This document shows, one piece after another, positions 1 to 8,225 of a DNA stretch of 64,000 nt. Position numbers and translations under genes: made by a program. The first letter of the stretch is position 1; each line of letters opens with the position of its first letter. This stretch comes from Acinetobacter schindleri CIP 107287 (GTDB taxonomy: Bacteria; Pseudomonadota; Gammaproteobacteria; Pseudomonadales; Moraxellaceae): contig NZ_KB849575.1 in the NCBI RefSeq assembly GCF_000368625.1, positions 427,202 to 491,201 of the forward strand, in the 5' to 3' direction. Below the pieces are notes generated by a model. That model ran no database searches and had not been told where the DNA came from. It was given only the letters and a program-made list of their open reading frames with translations.

Positions 1-270
1 TAGCCAGCGGTGAGCAGTTTCCAGTTTAAACTCATTCGGTTTAAAGTAGACGGTACTAATCAGCCAGCACATGCAGACCACCATCTCAGTAAGAATAAAC
101 CAGAGATTCAGGTAATTGTCTGCCGGATGATAATGTAACTGGTAAATACAGAAGATATAAAGACATACCAGCAGGATACTAATTAAAAAGTATCGACTGT
201 GACGAATCGTATTCACGATTTGTGCACTGTTTAGCTGCTGCTGAATATAATCATCCTGATTATGAATCAT
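1..270 (-). CDS. N-terminal part of a membrane protein (cut by window edge)
   Basis: An open frame of 90 codons starts at an ATG at 268-270 and runs off the left edge without a stop. It begins MIHNQDDYIQQQLNSAQIV. Two hydrophobic stretches, about residues 28-45 and 53-72, look like a pair of membrane helices joined by a short loop containing HYHPADN. No catalytic domain lies inside the window. Membrane-anchored signalling proteins such as GGDEF cyclases can start this way, but nothing seen here proves that. Family unassigned. Confidence 0.6.
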   Translation of the reverse strand, partial: MIHNQDDYIQQQLNSAQIVNTIRHSRYFLISILLVCLYIFCIYQLHYHPADNYLNLWFILTEMVVCMCWLISTVYFKPNEFKLETAHRWL

Positions 271-465
271 GATTAAGATGCCTTTAATCTACGTAAGGGT
301 GGTACTGCATTGTTTTTATTAAGCCCCTTAAATAAGTAACTTTTATCATTTAATAGGTCATTCATTTTTATCTTATTAAGACTAAAGTGCCAATATATAA
401 AAATCAATCAAAAGCCCCACAAATTTTTACAAATGCGATAAAGTAAAATTGATCATTGAGAGAAA

Positions 466-1176
466 TTAAAATTTGTAGTTCAAAATAGATAAAGCTACGA
501 CAGGCGCAGTTTCGGTACGCAGAACACGTTCACCAATACACCAGTTCACAAATCCCTGAGTATTGGCAGCAGAGATTTCAGCCTCACTGAGTCCACCCTC
601 TGGGCCAATGAGTAATGCCAAGTCTGGCGTTGCATTGTAAAGAACATCCACTTCATCTTTGTTTGGAGCCAACACGAGCTTGGTTTGAGGAAGTTCACTT
701 TGCAACCAGTTTTCCAGTGACATCGGAGGGAGAATTTTTGGAACAATATTCAAACCACATTGTTCGCAGGCTGCCGTAGCAATAGCTTGCCAGTGATCGA
801 GCTTTTTTTGGTCACGATCGTACTTGAGGCGCATTTCGCAGCGCTCAGAGGTTAAAAGCTGAATTTCTGAGACACCAAGTTCAACCGCTTTTTGAATGGC
901 ATAATCCATACGGTCGCCTTTACTCATGACCTGACCCAATAAAGCTTTGAATTTTGGCATGCGGTTGCTTGGGTTAAAGCTATTGACCTGTACAGTAGCT
1001 GACTTTTTGGCAACTTCTACAAGTTCAACTTCATATTCACCACCTTGCCCATTGAACAGGGTGGCTTTTTCACCGACTTGAGCACGTAATACCTTCACCC
1101 AATGATGAAAAACGGTTTCAGTTAACTCAACCGTGGAATCAACATTTAAGTCTGCTTTAATAAAAAAACGTGGCAT
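466..1176 (-). CDS. rsmE: 16S rRNA (uracil-1498-N3)-methyltransferase RsmE
   Basis: RsmE methylates N3 of U1498 in 16S rRNA of the 30S subunit using SAM. The 236-residue length is normal for the family. An N-terminal PUA-like part (about 1-70) is followed by a SPOUT methyltransferase domain. The SPOUT knot is visible as GPEGG at 191-195 and RVLRTETA at 218-225, with EQCG at 138-141, all typical of RsmE. It is followed on the same strand by the unidentified partial membrane gene and preceded by metF, with a palindromic element between. Identity is secure from these motifs. Confidence 0.96.
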   Translation of the reverse strand: MPRFFIKADLNVDSTVELTETVFHHWVKVLRAQVGEKATLFNGQGGEYEVELVEVAKKSATVQVNSFNPSNRMPKFKALLGQVMSKGDRMDYAIQKAVELGVSEIQLLTSERCEMRLKYDRDQKKLDHWQAIATAACEQCGLNIVPKILPPMSLENWLQSELPQTKLVLAPNKDEVDVLYNATPDLALLIGPEGGLSEAEISAANTQGFVNWCIGERVLRTETAPVVALSILNYKF

Positions 1177-1210
1177 TTAAGGATTACTCTCAAGTGGAAC
1201 AAAACAAGAC

Positions 1211-1272
1211 GGTATTTTTTTACGCCCCCTCTGTATTTCTCCCAAAGGGATAAATTAAGGAAGGAAAATACC
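1211..1272. repeat. REP-like palindromic element between metF and rsmE
   Basis: A core at 1223-1262 (cgccccctctg...tctcccaaaggga) resembles the two REP-like elements found on the other side of metF. It is enclosed by an 8-bp perfect inverted repeat, GGTATTTT at 1211-1218 and AAAATACC at 1265-1272. It may act as a metF transcription terminator or as a small mobile palindrome. The resemblance is by eye and degenerate. Confidence 0.45.
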
Positions 1273-1282
1273 GCCTCAAAAC

Positions 1283-2119
1283 TTATGCAAGACCTAAGTC
1301 TTTTACAAGTTGACGTGTAGGGTCAGTGGTGTTCATGGTGTAGAAGTGCAGGCTTGGTGCACCGCCAGCAATCAGGCGTTCGCAAAGTTTAACGATCACT
1401 TCATGACCAAATGCTTTGATGGATGCAGCATCGTCACCATAAGTTGCCAATTGTTTACGAATCCAGCGTGGAATCTCTGCACCTGTACCATCGGCAAAGC
1501 GGATTAAATTGCTGGCATTGGTAATTGGCATAATGCCCGGTGCAACAGGAATATTCACCCCTTCTTTTTGGATACGTTCTACAAAGTAGAAGTACGCATC
1601 TGGATTAAAGAAGAACTGTGTAAGTGCAGCATTGGCACCAGCACGGGCTTTTTCGCAGAAACGTTTGATATCAGCGTCAAAGTTGTCTGCTTGTGGATGC
1701 ATTTCAGGGTAGGCTGCCACTTCAATATGGAAATGATCACCTGAATGTTCACGGATAAAACGAACCAAATCTTGCGCGTATGGTAATTCACCTAAACCGA
1801 CTTGACCTGATGGTAAATCACCACGCAGTGCCACAATACGGTTGATACCCTGAGATTTATATAAATCCAGTAATTCTGCGATACGTTCTTTGCTATCACC
1901 AATACATGAAAGGTGAGGGGCAACTGGCGTCCCTTTACCATTGAAATCAGCCAATGTGGACAAGGTGCGTTCACGGGTTGAACCACCGGCACCATAAGTC
2001 ACAGAGAAGAATTCTGGGTTTAACAATTGTAGTTCTTGATGAACTACTTTAAGTTTTTCCGCACCAGCATCAGTTTTGGTTGGGAAGAACTCAAAAGAAA
2101 TAGGAATCTGTTTAGACAT
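1283..2119 (-). CDS. metF: Methylenetetrahydrofolate reductase MetF
   Basis: MetF reduces 5,10-methylene-THF to 5-methyl-THF with FAD, supplying the methyl group for methionine synthesis. The 278-residue protein opens with ISFEFFPTKT, where Glu10 matches the catalytic Glu28 of E. coli MetF. The conserved GAGGSTRERT follows at about 44-53, in the TIM barrel. It lies downstream of ahcY on the same strand, which fits the methyl cycle: AhcY clears SAH and gives homocysteine, and MetF supplies the methyl donor for remethylation. About 190 bp with two palindromic elements separate the genes, so co-transcription with ahcY is uncertain. Confidence 0.96.
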   Translation of the reverse strand: MSKQIPISFEFFPTKTDAGAEKLKVVHQELQLLNPEFFSVTYGAGGSTRERTLSTLADFNGKGTPVAPHLSCIGDSKERIAELLDLYKSQGINRIVALRGDLPSGQVGLGELPYAQDLVRFIREHSGDHFHIEVAAYPEMHPQADNFDADIKRFCEKARAGANAALTQFFFNPDAYFYFVERIQKEGVNIPVAPGIMPITNASNLIRFADGTGAEIPRWIRKQLATYGDDAASIKAFGHEVIVKLCERLIAGGAPSLHFYTMNTTDPTRQLVKDLGLA

Positions 2120-2150
2120 GTTTAAATCCTTTTTATAAATACTTTTTATT

Positions 2151-2184
2151 CACCCTCTCCCTGACCTCTCCCAAAGGGAGAGGA
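2151..2184 (+). repeat. REP-like element, copy A
   Basis: The sequence caccctctccctgacctctc continues into ccaaagggagagg, giving a CCTCTCCC/GGGAGAGG hairpin with an imperfect 5' extension. It sits just upstream of metF and is oriented opposite to copy B at 2272-2308. This is the layout of paired REP-type elements. Confidence 0.6.
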
Positions 2185-2271
2185 GTATTCATTACTGAAT
2201 AACACAGGGTTTTGAATCAAATTATTTACATGTCATAAATAAAACCTGAGATGTAAATGACTTGAGAGTTT

Positions 2272-2308
2272 CACCCTCTCCCTATGGGAGAGGGATGGGG
2301 TGAGGGCT
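2272..2308 (-). repeat. REP-like element, copy B (inverted relative to copy A)
   Basis: The hairpin CCCTCTCCC-tat-GGGAGAGGG (2274-2294) is followed by atggggtgagggc. Read on the minus strand it matches copy A. It lies just after the ahcY stop codon and could also serve as the ahcY terminator, although there is no clean T-run. Confidence 0.6.
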
Positions 2309-2310
2309 AA

Positions 2311-3693
2311 TTAATATTTATAAGCGTCAGACTTAAACGGACCTTCAACAGCTACACCAAGGTAATCCGCTTGTTCTTGCGTTAACTGCGTTAACACACC
2401 ACCAAAGCCTGCAACCATGGCTGCCGCAACTTCTTCATCTAATTTCTTAGGAAGAAGTTCAACGCGAATCGCTGCTTGTTTTTGATCTTCAGGTAGATCA
2501 GCAAATTTCTCAGCGAATAAATGCATTTGACCCAAGACTTGGTTAGCAAATGAACCGTCCATCACACGTGAAGGGTGACCTGTTGCATTACCAAGGTTCA
2601 CCAGACGACCTTCAGAAAGAAGGATCAGGTAATCATTTTCGTTTTCTGAACGATACACTTGGTGTACTTGTGGCTTAACTTCAACCCACTTGTAACCACG
2701 TAAGTAGTTGGTGTCGATTTCAGTGTCGAAGTGACCGATGTTACATACCACAGCACCTGCTTTTAATGTATCAAGCATTGCAGCATCACATACGTGGTAG
2801 TTACCCGTCGTTGTTACGATCAAGTCAGTGTTTAAAAGAAGGTCAGCATTTACATCTTCTTTCTTACCTGTTTGCACGCCATTTTTGTATGGAGATACAA
2901 CTTCGTAACCGTCCATACATGCTTGCATTGCACAGATTGGGTCGATTTCAGAAACACGTACAATCATGCCTTCTTGACGAAGCGATTGTGCAGAACCTTT
3001 ACCTACGTCACCGTAACCAATGACAAGCGCACGACGACCAGATAACAACATATCTGTTGCACGTTTGATGGCATCGTTCAGTGAGTGACGGCAACCGTAT
3101 TTGTTATCATTCTTAGATTTAGTTACTGAATCATTTACATTGATTGCAGGCACTTTAAGTGAACCGTCTTTCCACATTTCAAGCAGACGTTGAACACCAG
3201 TTGTTGTTTCTTCAGTAATACCGTGGATTTTCGCTAATACTTCTGGGTATTTTTCATGAACAAGTGCAGTTAAGTCACCGCCATCGTCCAGAATCATATT
3301 GGCATCCCAAGGTGTGCCGTTTACATTGATTTGTTGTTCAAGACACCACATGTATTCTTCTTCAGTTTCGCCTTTCCAGGCAAATACTGGAACACCAGAC
3401 GCAGCAATGGCAGCAGCAGCGTGGTCTTGAGTTGAGAAGATGTTACAAGATGTCCAACGAACTTCAGCACCCAGTTCTACCAAAGTTTCGATAAGAACAG
3501 CTGTTTGGATTGTCATGTGGATACAACCCAAAATTTTAGCGCCAGCAAGTGGTTTAGCAGCAGAGTAACGCTTACGCAGACCCATTAGGGCTGGCATTTC
3601 AGCTTCTGCAAGTTTGATTTCTTTACGGCCGTAGTCAGCCAGTGAAATATCGGCAACTTTATAATCTGTAAATGAAGCATTAACCGCGTTCAT
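2311..3693 (-). CDS. ahcY: Adenosylhomocysteinase (SAH hydrolase)
   Basis: AhcY hydrolyses S-adenosylhomocysteine to homocysteine and adenosine, relieving product inhibition of methyltransferases. It uses tightly bound NAD. The NAD-binding loop GYGDVGKG is at about 226-233, the substrate-domain [13 protein letters not shown] at about 186-198, and the conserved C-terminal DAYKY is present. I place the start at the ATG at 3693 (460 aa), preceded by AAGGAG at a 6-nt spacing. An in-frame GTG lies one codon upstream. The leader carries a consensus SAH riboswitch (3736-3836), so the gene should be induced when its own substrate accumulates. MetF follows downstream. Confidence 0.97.
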   Translation of the reverse strand: MNAVNASFTDYKVADISLADYGRKEIKLAEAEMPALMGLRKRYSAAKPLAGAKILGCIHMTIQTAVLIETLVELGAEVRWTSCNIFSTQDHAAAAIAASGVPVFAWKGETEEEYMWCLEQQINVNGTPWDANMILDDGGDLTALVHEKYPEVLAKIHGITEETTTGVQRLLEMWKDGSLKVPAINVNDSVTKSKNDNKYGCRHSLNDAIKRATDMLLSGRRALVIGYGDVGKGSAQSLRQEGMIVRVSEIDPICAMQACMDGYEVVSPYKNGVQTGKKEDVNADLLLNTDLIVTTTGNYHVCDAAMLDTLKAGAVVCNIGHFDTEIDTNYLRGYKWVEVKPQVHQVYRSENENDYLILLSEGRLVNLGNATGHPSRVMDGSFANQVLGQMHLFAEKFADLPEDQKQAAIRVELLPKKLDEEVAAAMVAGFGGVLTQLTQEQADYLGVAVEGPFKSDAYKY

Positions 3694-3735
3694 CACGATC
3701 TCCTTATAAAAAACAATAATTGATCATTCAGTTCG

Positions 3736-3836
3736 CGGATGCCGTTGTTGGTCTGTCTAGAAAAAGATGGACCGATCGTCGAGCCTGGCGCTTTTACATT
3801 TCGTACCTGTAAAACGTCGCAGCATCCCTCGACTAG
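3736..3836 (-). promoter_or_regulatory. SAH (S-adenosylhomocysteine) riboswitch in the ahcY leader
   Basis: Read on the minus strand the leader has GTCGAGGGATGCTGCGACG, then a hairpin (ACAGGTACGAAATGT region), GCGCCAGGCTCGAC, a second hairpin (GGTCCATC...GACAGACC), and AACGGCATCCGCG. This reproduces the SAH riboswitch consensus: GAGG..(A/U)GCUGCRAC, CCAGGCUCG and AACGGC with its closing pairing (GGATGC with GCATCC). It lies immediately upstream of ahcY, the canonical target, and ends about 30 nt before the ribosome binding site. SAH binding is known to turn such genes on. Confidence 0.93.
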
Positions 3837-3842
3837 CGGGGT

Positions 3843-3871
3843 ATTGTACTTGGAAATTAATTTGGTTCCAA
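3843..3871 (-). promoter_or_regulatory. Sigma-70 promoter for ahcY
   Basis: On the minus strand, TTGGAA (3866-3871) and TACAAT (3843-3848) are separated by exactly 17 bp. Initiation about 7 nt downstream, near 3836, would start the transcript just at the first stem of the SAH riboswitch, so promoter and riboswitch support each other. Confidence 0.75.
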
Positions 3872-3920
3872 TCCGAAATTGTTTAATATCTGACTAATAA
3901 GAAAATTTTGAGATTAAACT

Positions 3921-4958
3921 ATGACGGACAATGAAAAGTATTCAATTAAAGAATGGGTTGAAATTAAAGATAACTATAGGCATAGCAATTTAATTATTGG
4001 AAATGGTGCTAGTATTACTTTGCACTCTAAATTTGGGTTTAGCTCATTAAAAGCAGAAGCTGAGAAATTAAAACTTTTCAGTGAAGATATATCTAAACTT
4101 TTTGTTGAATTTGATACATGTGATTTTGAGCTAATCTTGAGATTAGTTTGGCATGCAAAGTTGGTAAATAAACATTTGGGAATAGTAGATCCGAAAATTG
4201 ATTCAGCATATGAGAATATCAAACAAGCACTGATCGAAGTTGTTAAAGAGGTTCATTGTGAACATGCTCAAATAGTTAAGCAATTACCTATTCTTTATAA
4301 GTTTACCAAGCAATTTTCTACTATCGTTTCACTTAATTATGATCTTATTTTACATTGGATAAGAATGTATGGAAATGAAAAAAATAATGATGGTCATGTA
4401 TTTAAAGATGGATTTAAGAATGAAGGGATTATATTTGATCGATGGGATTATTTGAAAACGCCATATTACAGAAGACCTTATGAAAAGGAAATTACTAGAA
4501 CCTTTTATCAGCATGGTAATCTAACGTTATTTCGCTATGCAAATAAAGTTGAACGTAAAGTGAAAAGAAAGGATCAATCGGATCTATTAGAAATAATCGA
4601 AAAAAATTGGGTTGACGATAATATTCCTATTTTTGTTGCTGAAGGGACTAGTGTAAAAAAAATGGATGCAATCAGAGATAGTAATTATTTGAGTAAAGTC
4701 TTTTATGAAATTCTTCCTGAGTTTTTAGATGATGGTAAAAATCTAGTCATTTATGGTTGGGGGTTAGGAGAGCAAGAGCACCATTTAGTTAAACAAATCT
4801 TTAAAAACAAAGCTGATGGTAAAGTAGCAATTTCAGTTTTTAAAAATGATCAAGACTATTGTTATAGAGTAAAACAGCTAATAAATAAACTTAACTCAAA
4901 GATAGAAATAGAGTTTTTAACAGTGAAAGTTCAGGCTGTTGGAACAATCCATAAATAA
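3921..4958 (+). CDS. DUF4917-type SIR2-like protein
   Basis: This 345-residue protein has the landmarks of the SIR2-like DUF4917 group: IIGNGASI at 25-32 (nucleotide-binding loop), FDTCDFELIL at 64-73, VSLNYDLIL at 136-144, FYQHGNL at 195-201, FVAEGTS at 238-244 and IYGWGLGEQEHHL at 277-289. In the SIR2 superfamily the equivalents form the NAD(H)-binding pocket and the conserved Asn/Asp and His. SIR2-like NADases act as effectors in several antiphage systems; whether this one does is inference. The gene is strikingly AT-rich beside its neighbours, stands alone in its orientation with a good terminator, and looks horizontally acquired. No partner gene is adjacent. Confidence 0.75.
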   Translation: MTDNEKYSIKEWVEIKDNYRHSNLIIGNGASITLHSKFGFSSLKAEAEKLKLFSEDISKLFVEFDTCDFELILRLVWHAKLVNKHLGIVDPKIDSAYENIKQALIEVVKEVHCEHAQIVKQLPILYKFTKQFSTIVSLNYDLILHWIRMYGNEKNNDGHVFKDGFKNEGIIFDRWDYLKTPYYRRPYEKEITRTFYQHGNLTLFRYANKVERKVKRKDQSDLLEIIEKNWVDDNIPIFVAEGTSVKKMDAIRDSNYLSKVFYEILPEFLDDGKNLVIYGWGLGEQEHHLVKQIFKNKADGKVAISVFKNDQDYCYRVKQLINKLNSKIEIEFLTVKVQAVGTIHK

Positions 4959-4980
4959 AGCCCATCATCTGATGGGCTTC
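4958..4980. terminator. Terminator between DUF4917 gene and Sel1 gene
   Basis: AAGCCCATCA-tc-TGATGGGCTT followed by cttctttatt. The hairpin begins at the stop codon of the plus-strand gene and could serve both converging genes. Confidence 0.75.
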
Positions 4981-4984
4981 TTCT

Positions 4985-5509
4985 TTATTCTATTTCCTGC
5001 TCAGCTTCGTCTGCTTTTTGTGTCCAGTAATCTGCCTGTATGTCATCCGCTACAACACCAAGACCATTGGCATAAATAAAGGCAAGGTCACGCATGGCCT
5101 GAACTTCACCCCATTCAGCTGCCTGTTTCACCAGTGCAATAGATTTTTCGACATCTTTTTCAACCACATCACCACGACGATAAAAACCTGCCAGTTCTAA
5201 AGTCGCCGCTGGGTGTTTTTCGAAATTGGCTTTGCTGAGCCAGTAATAGGCTAACTCAAAGTGAGCTTTGGATTCTTCCGGGTCTTCCTCCGCAATTTCT
5301 TTGGCATAAACCGTATAACCTTCACCGAGCCAGTACATGGCTTCAACCAGACCGCCGTTCGCTGCTTTTAGTGCCCATTCTTCAGCCAGGATAATGTCAT
5401 CTTCATGCTCGCTGTGCATATATAGTTCGGCAAGTTCAAATTGTGCTTCGGCATTGCCTGCCAGTGCGCGGTTTGCCAGAGTGGCAGGGGGAGAAACACG
5501 CTCGGTCAT
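4985..5509 (-). CDS. Sel1-like/TPR repeat protein
   Basis: The 174-residue protein is built of about four Sel1-type alpha-helical repeats, recognisable by A..G...A...L/G..Y spacing: GNAEAQFELAELY at about 19-31, GGLVEAMYWLGEGY at about 53-66, HPAATLELAGFYRRG at about 99-113, and WGEVQAMRDLAFIYANGLGV at about 133-152. Such repeats form solenoids for protein-protein contacts. There is no signal peptide, so a cytoplasmic location is likely. Partner and exact role are unknown. A terminator separates it from the upstream iron cassette on the same strand. Confidence 0.8.
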   Translation of the reverse strand: MTERVSPPATLANRALAGNAEAQFELAELYMHSEHEDDIILAEEWALKAANGGLVEAMYWLGEGYTVYAKEIAEEDPEESKAHFELAYYWLSKANFEKHPAATLELAGFYRRGDVVEKDVEKSIALVKQAAEWGEVQAMRDLAFIYANGLGVVADDIQADYWTQKADEAEQEIE

Positions 5510-5554
5510 GTCAAAATCTCAAAAATCTTTGCATGTAGATTAAAAGGTTCAAAA

Positions 5555-5586
5555 TAAAAAAGCCAATCCGAAGACTGGCTTTTTTA
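5555..5586 (-). terminator. Terminator of the DUF3649-PepSY-DUF3325 operon
   Basis: AAAAAAGCCA-atccgaagac-TGGCTTTTTT lies just past the DUF3325 stop codon and has T/A runs on both sides. Confidence 0.75.
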
Positions 5587-5606
5587 TAAAAGAAATTAAA
5601 TTGAGC

Positions 5607-5945
5607 TTAAAATACGCAAATTAGTCCAGAAATGAATGCAATGAGCACAAAGCCAATACTGATTATTTTAATTTTTAATTCAAAGTAAGTCAGGCTCAGG
5701 CCAACTACTAATGCTGAAAAAGTCAGACTACCTAGCCAATAGCTGACCATATTGCTGATCGTACCGCTAAACAGGCAAAAAATTAGCGCAATGATCAGCA
5801 GTCCCCAGCCAGCAAGTGTGGCTAGTCGGGTTTTGCCAGCATCCAGTTCTTTGCCAAATATCTGTTTTTGATGTTTAGACATTGAAGCCGCCAGTGCAAT
5901 AAAGCCCAGTGCAGATACAGACCAGATGAATAAGAAGAACATCAT
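5607..5945 (-). CDS. DUF3325-type small membrane protein of an iron-linked cassette
   Basis: This 112-residue protein has about four hydrophobic helices: residues 1-20, 44-63, 68-87 and 92-112. The KHQKQIFGKEL segment after helix 1 is typical of DUF3325. It overlaps the preceding PepSY gene by 4 nt, so the two are translationally coupled. DUF3325 proteins occur with DUF3649 and PepSY-TM proteins beside siderophore receptor genes. The biochemical role is not known; a part in inner-membrane handling of siderophore iron is inference from that context. Confidence 0.8.
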   Translation of the reverse strand: MMFFLFIWSVSALGFIALAASMSKHQKQIFGKELDAGKTRLATLAGWGLLIIALIFCLFSGTISNMVSYWLGSLTFSALVVGLSLTYFELKIKIISIGFVLIAFISGLICVF

Positions 5946-7630
5946 ACTTCAGTCTCCACAGCTGTAGTCTTAGCTTTTTTAGAAGGCAAGCCTTGGTGAT
6001 TTTTCACTTTCTTAAAGGTAAGCCAGAACACAACAGCTAGTAGCCACATAGCCAGGTCAAAGCTTGCAATAACCCATTGACCATTCGCTATAGTATTCCA
6101 GATTGGCTGTCCACCAGTCAGGACATTTATGACCGGAAGCAGGGCAAATAAAGCAGTTGCCAGTGCCAGCAGCTCTAACCAGGCCTGACGATGCGTCCGG
6201 ATCATGGCATAGAAGAAAGTCAGCACCCATACTATAAAAAAGGTACGGATTTCCCAGTTGGTACGCATTTCCAGTTCCACCGGAATAAAACGATTGGCAT
6301 AGAAGTAAGCAGCACAGGCAATAGGTAGACCGATAATTGCTGCGATATTAGTCACTTCTACCGTACGATAACCAAAAGATTTATAGCCCTGTTTCTGCTG
6401 TTGCGGTGCACGTTTCACACACCATAGAATCAGACCAGTAGCGATCATCAATGTGCCGACAATACCAGACAGAAACAGTAACCAGCGCAGGGCGAGATCC
6501 ACACCGCGTGCTTCATGCAGTGAAGTCACCACGTTATAGATGCCATTCGCGACTGAGGGTGTTTTTAGTTCAGTTTGATCCAGTTTGAGCGCACCGGTTA
6601 CGCCGTTGAATTCCAGACTTGGGTACACGCTACGATAGGCAACACTGATACCATTCAGAGCACGTAATTCGATTTCAGCTTGGCTGGTATTTGGCCGAAT
6701 AATGGTGATGGTACCAACCGGATTGTTATTCCATTCTTTGTCCGCAGCTGCCAGAACCGGTGCCAGATCGGTTAAAGGCGCTGGACGGGCAGAGGAATTT
6801 TCGTCACGAGATCGACGTGCTTCACCGCGACCTGCCATTTCACCTCGTTCGCCACGACCTGCACGAGATTCAGCTTCCTGACTATTATTCTGAACTAAAG
6901 TTTTACGTTGATCTTGGAGGAAAGCACCACGATTTTCATAAATCTGGTTTACGCCCCAAGGCATGATGGTAAATAACAGCAGCAATAAGCCACTGAATGT
7001 AATCATAATATGGAAAGGAAGTGCAAATACCGCGGTTGCATTGTGTGCATCTAGCCATGAACGTTGTCCTTTACCTGGGCGGAAGGTAAAGAAATCCTTA
7101 AAGATTTTCTTATGGGTAATAATCCCGCTGATAATTCCCACCATCATCAGTAAAGTCGCAATCCCGACAATCCAGCGTGCCCACATACGTGGCATGCCAT
7201 ATAACTCAAAATGAAAACGGTACAGGAAACCACCACCACGGGTTTCGCGTGCTTCTAGTACTTCACCGGTTGCACTGTCCAAAGTAATTCGTGTGCCGCC
7301 GCGGCGTGCACGAGGATCTTCACCAGCGCCACGGATATTGAGCGTAGTATAGTTCTGACGAGCATGCGGTAGCTGAATGGCCCAGCTACCCGCATCAGGA
7401 TGATTTTTCTGTAAATAGGCGAGTGCCACCCGGGTCTGTTCAATCTGGGTGGCTTGCGGAACAGACTGGTGCAACTCTGGTTTCATCCAGATGGTAATTT
7501 CATTCTGGAAAAAACTTAATGTACCTGTCAGAAAAATCGCATAAAGCAGCCAGCCCAAGATTAAACTGGCCCAAGTATGCAGCCATGACATGGACTGGCG
7601 TGGACCTTCCGGTTTTGCATCTGGTCTCAT
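5942..7630 (-). CDS. PepSY-associated transmembrane protein (putative ferric-siderophore reductase type)
   Basis: This 562-residue inner-membrane protein starts with WLHTWASLILGWLLYAIFLTG, the typical first helix of the PepSY-TM family. A periplasmic segment, a second helix group near 155-175 (WIVGIATLLMMVGIISG) and a third near 195-225 follow, then a low-complexity Arg/Gly/Glu stretch at about 255-280. Four more helices fill the C-terminal half. Family members with conserved membrane His residues are thought to reduce ferric siderophores or move electrons. Here it is flanked by DUF3649 and DUF3325 genes with a Fur-like site upstream, supporting a role in iron uptake. Substrate unknown. Confidence 0.85.
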   Translation of the reverse strand: MRPDAKPEGPRQSMSWLHTWASLILGWLLYAIFLTGTLSFFQNEITIWMKPELHQSVPQATQIEQTRVALAYLQKNHPDAGSWAIQLPHARQNYTTLNIRGAGEDPRARRGGTRITLDSATGEVLEARETRGGGFLYRFHFELYGMPRMWARWIVGIATLLMMVGIISGIITHKKIFKDFFTFRPGKGQRSWLDAHNATAVFALPFHIMITFSGLLLLLFTIMPWGVNQIYENRGAFLQDQRKTLVQNNSQEAESRAGRGERGEMAGRGEARRSRDENSSARPAPLTDLAPVLAAADKEWNNNPVGTITIIRPNTSQAEIELRALNGISVAYRSVYPSLEFNGVTGALKLDQTELKTPSVANGIYNVVTSLHEARGVDLALRWLLFLSGIVGTLMIATGLILWCVKRAPQQQKQGYKSFGYRTVEVTNIAAIIGLPIACAAYFYANRFIPVELEMRTNWEIRTFFIVWVLTFFYAMIRTHRQAWLELLALATALFALLPVINVLTGGQPIWNTIANGQWVIASFDLAMWLLAVVFWLTFKKVKNHQGLPSKKAKTTAVETEV

Positions 7631-7631
7631 C

Positions 7632-7994
7632 TTATTTCCCTAAAAACTGGTAAGCGATATAGAACAACCCAGCTGGAACCAAAATGCCCAGCGTCGCTTT
7701 TAGGGTTTTATTGACTATAAATACCCAGATGAAAGCCCCTGTCTGTAAAAGAAAAGCGATCATGGTGGCGGACATGGCAGCGCTACTTTGATACTCACTA
7801 AAGTACTGAGCAATAGCCATAGCTGCAAAAGTGGCTAAAGCATATCCGCCTAAAGCAGCGAGTATGAAACGGTAAAAAATCATAAAGCGATAAGCCGTGA
7901 GTTTGGGCTGCACTTTCTTTTTAGATCGGATGACTGGATTCGGGACAGCTAATTTTTCAGTAGCTGTAAGATCCATATGAGGACTGCTGGTCAT
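7632..7994 (-). CDS. DUF3649-type small membrane protein
   Basis: This 120-residue protein has a cytoplasmic N-terminus with a basic RSKKKVQPKL segment, then three hydrophobic helices (about 37-62, 73-93 and 97-117). YRFMIFYRFILAALGGYALA is typical of DUF3649. It is the first gene of a three-gene operon; its stop lies 1-2 nt from the PepSY start. A Fur-like box lies about 40-58 bp upstream. The start at 7994 is the longest frame; an in-frame ATG also occurs at residue 7. Confidence 0.8.
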   Translation of the reverse strand: MTSSPHMDLTATEKLAVPNPVIRSKKKVQPKLTAYRFMIFYRFILAALGGYALATFAAMAIAQYFSEYQSSAAMSATMIAFLLQTGAFIWVFIVNKTLKATLGILVPAGLFYIAYQFLGK

Positions 7995-8033
7995 TGAAAA
8001 TACTGTCTATTTAATTGTGGGAATTTCATTAAT

Positions 8034-8052
8034 GCGAATGATAACAATTATT
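8034..8052 (-). promoter_or_regulatory. Fur-like operator upstream of the iron cassette
   Basis: The minus-strand 19-mer aataattgttatcattcgc matches the Fur consensus GATAATGATAATCATTATC at 13 of 19 positions, including the ATCATT half. It lies upstream of the DUF3649 gene, whose operon type is usually iron-repressed. Assigned by inspection only. Confidence 0.55.
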
Positions 8053-8179
8053 GTTTATATTTCAAATAACTATTTTTAAAGATCTTTTAAATAATTAAAA
8101 TGAAGTGTGAGTTTAAGCAGTGTAAATAGGGGGATAAATAGATTGTGAAGCACAGCATGGGAACCCAATACTGAAAATA

Positions 8180-8207
8180 AAAACAGCGGCTCGAAGGCCG
8201 CTGTTTT
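8180..8207 (-). terminator. Terminator of the Tim44-like gene
   Basis: AAAACAGCGGC-tcgaag-GCCGCTGTTTT, an 11-bp perfect stem with a T-run on the minus strand, lies 18 bp past the stop codon. Confidence 0.85.
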
Positions 8208-8225
8208 ATTAAAAATACTTAAGTC

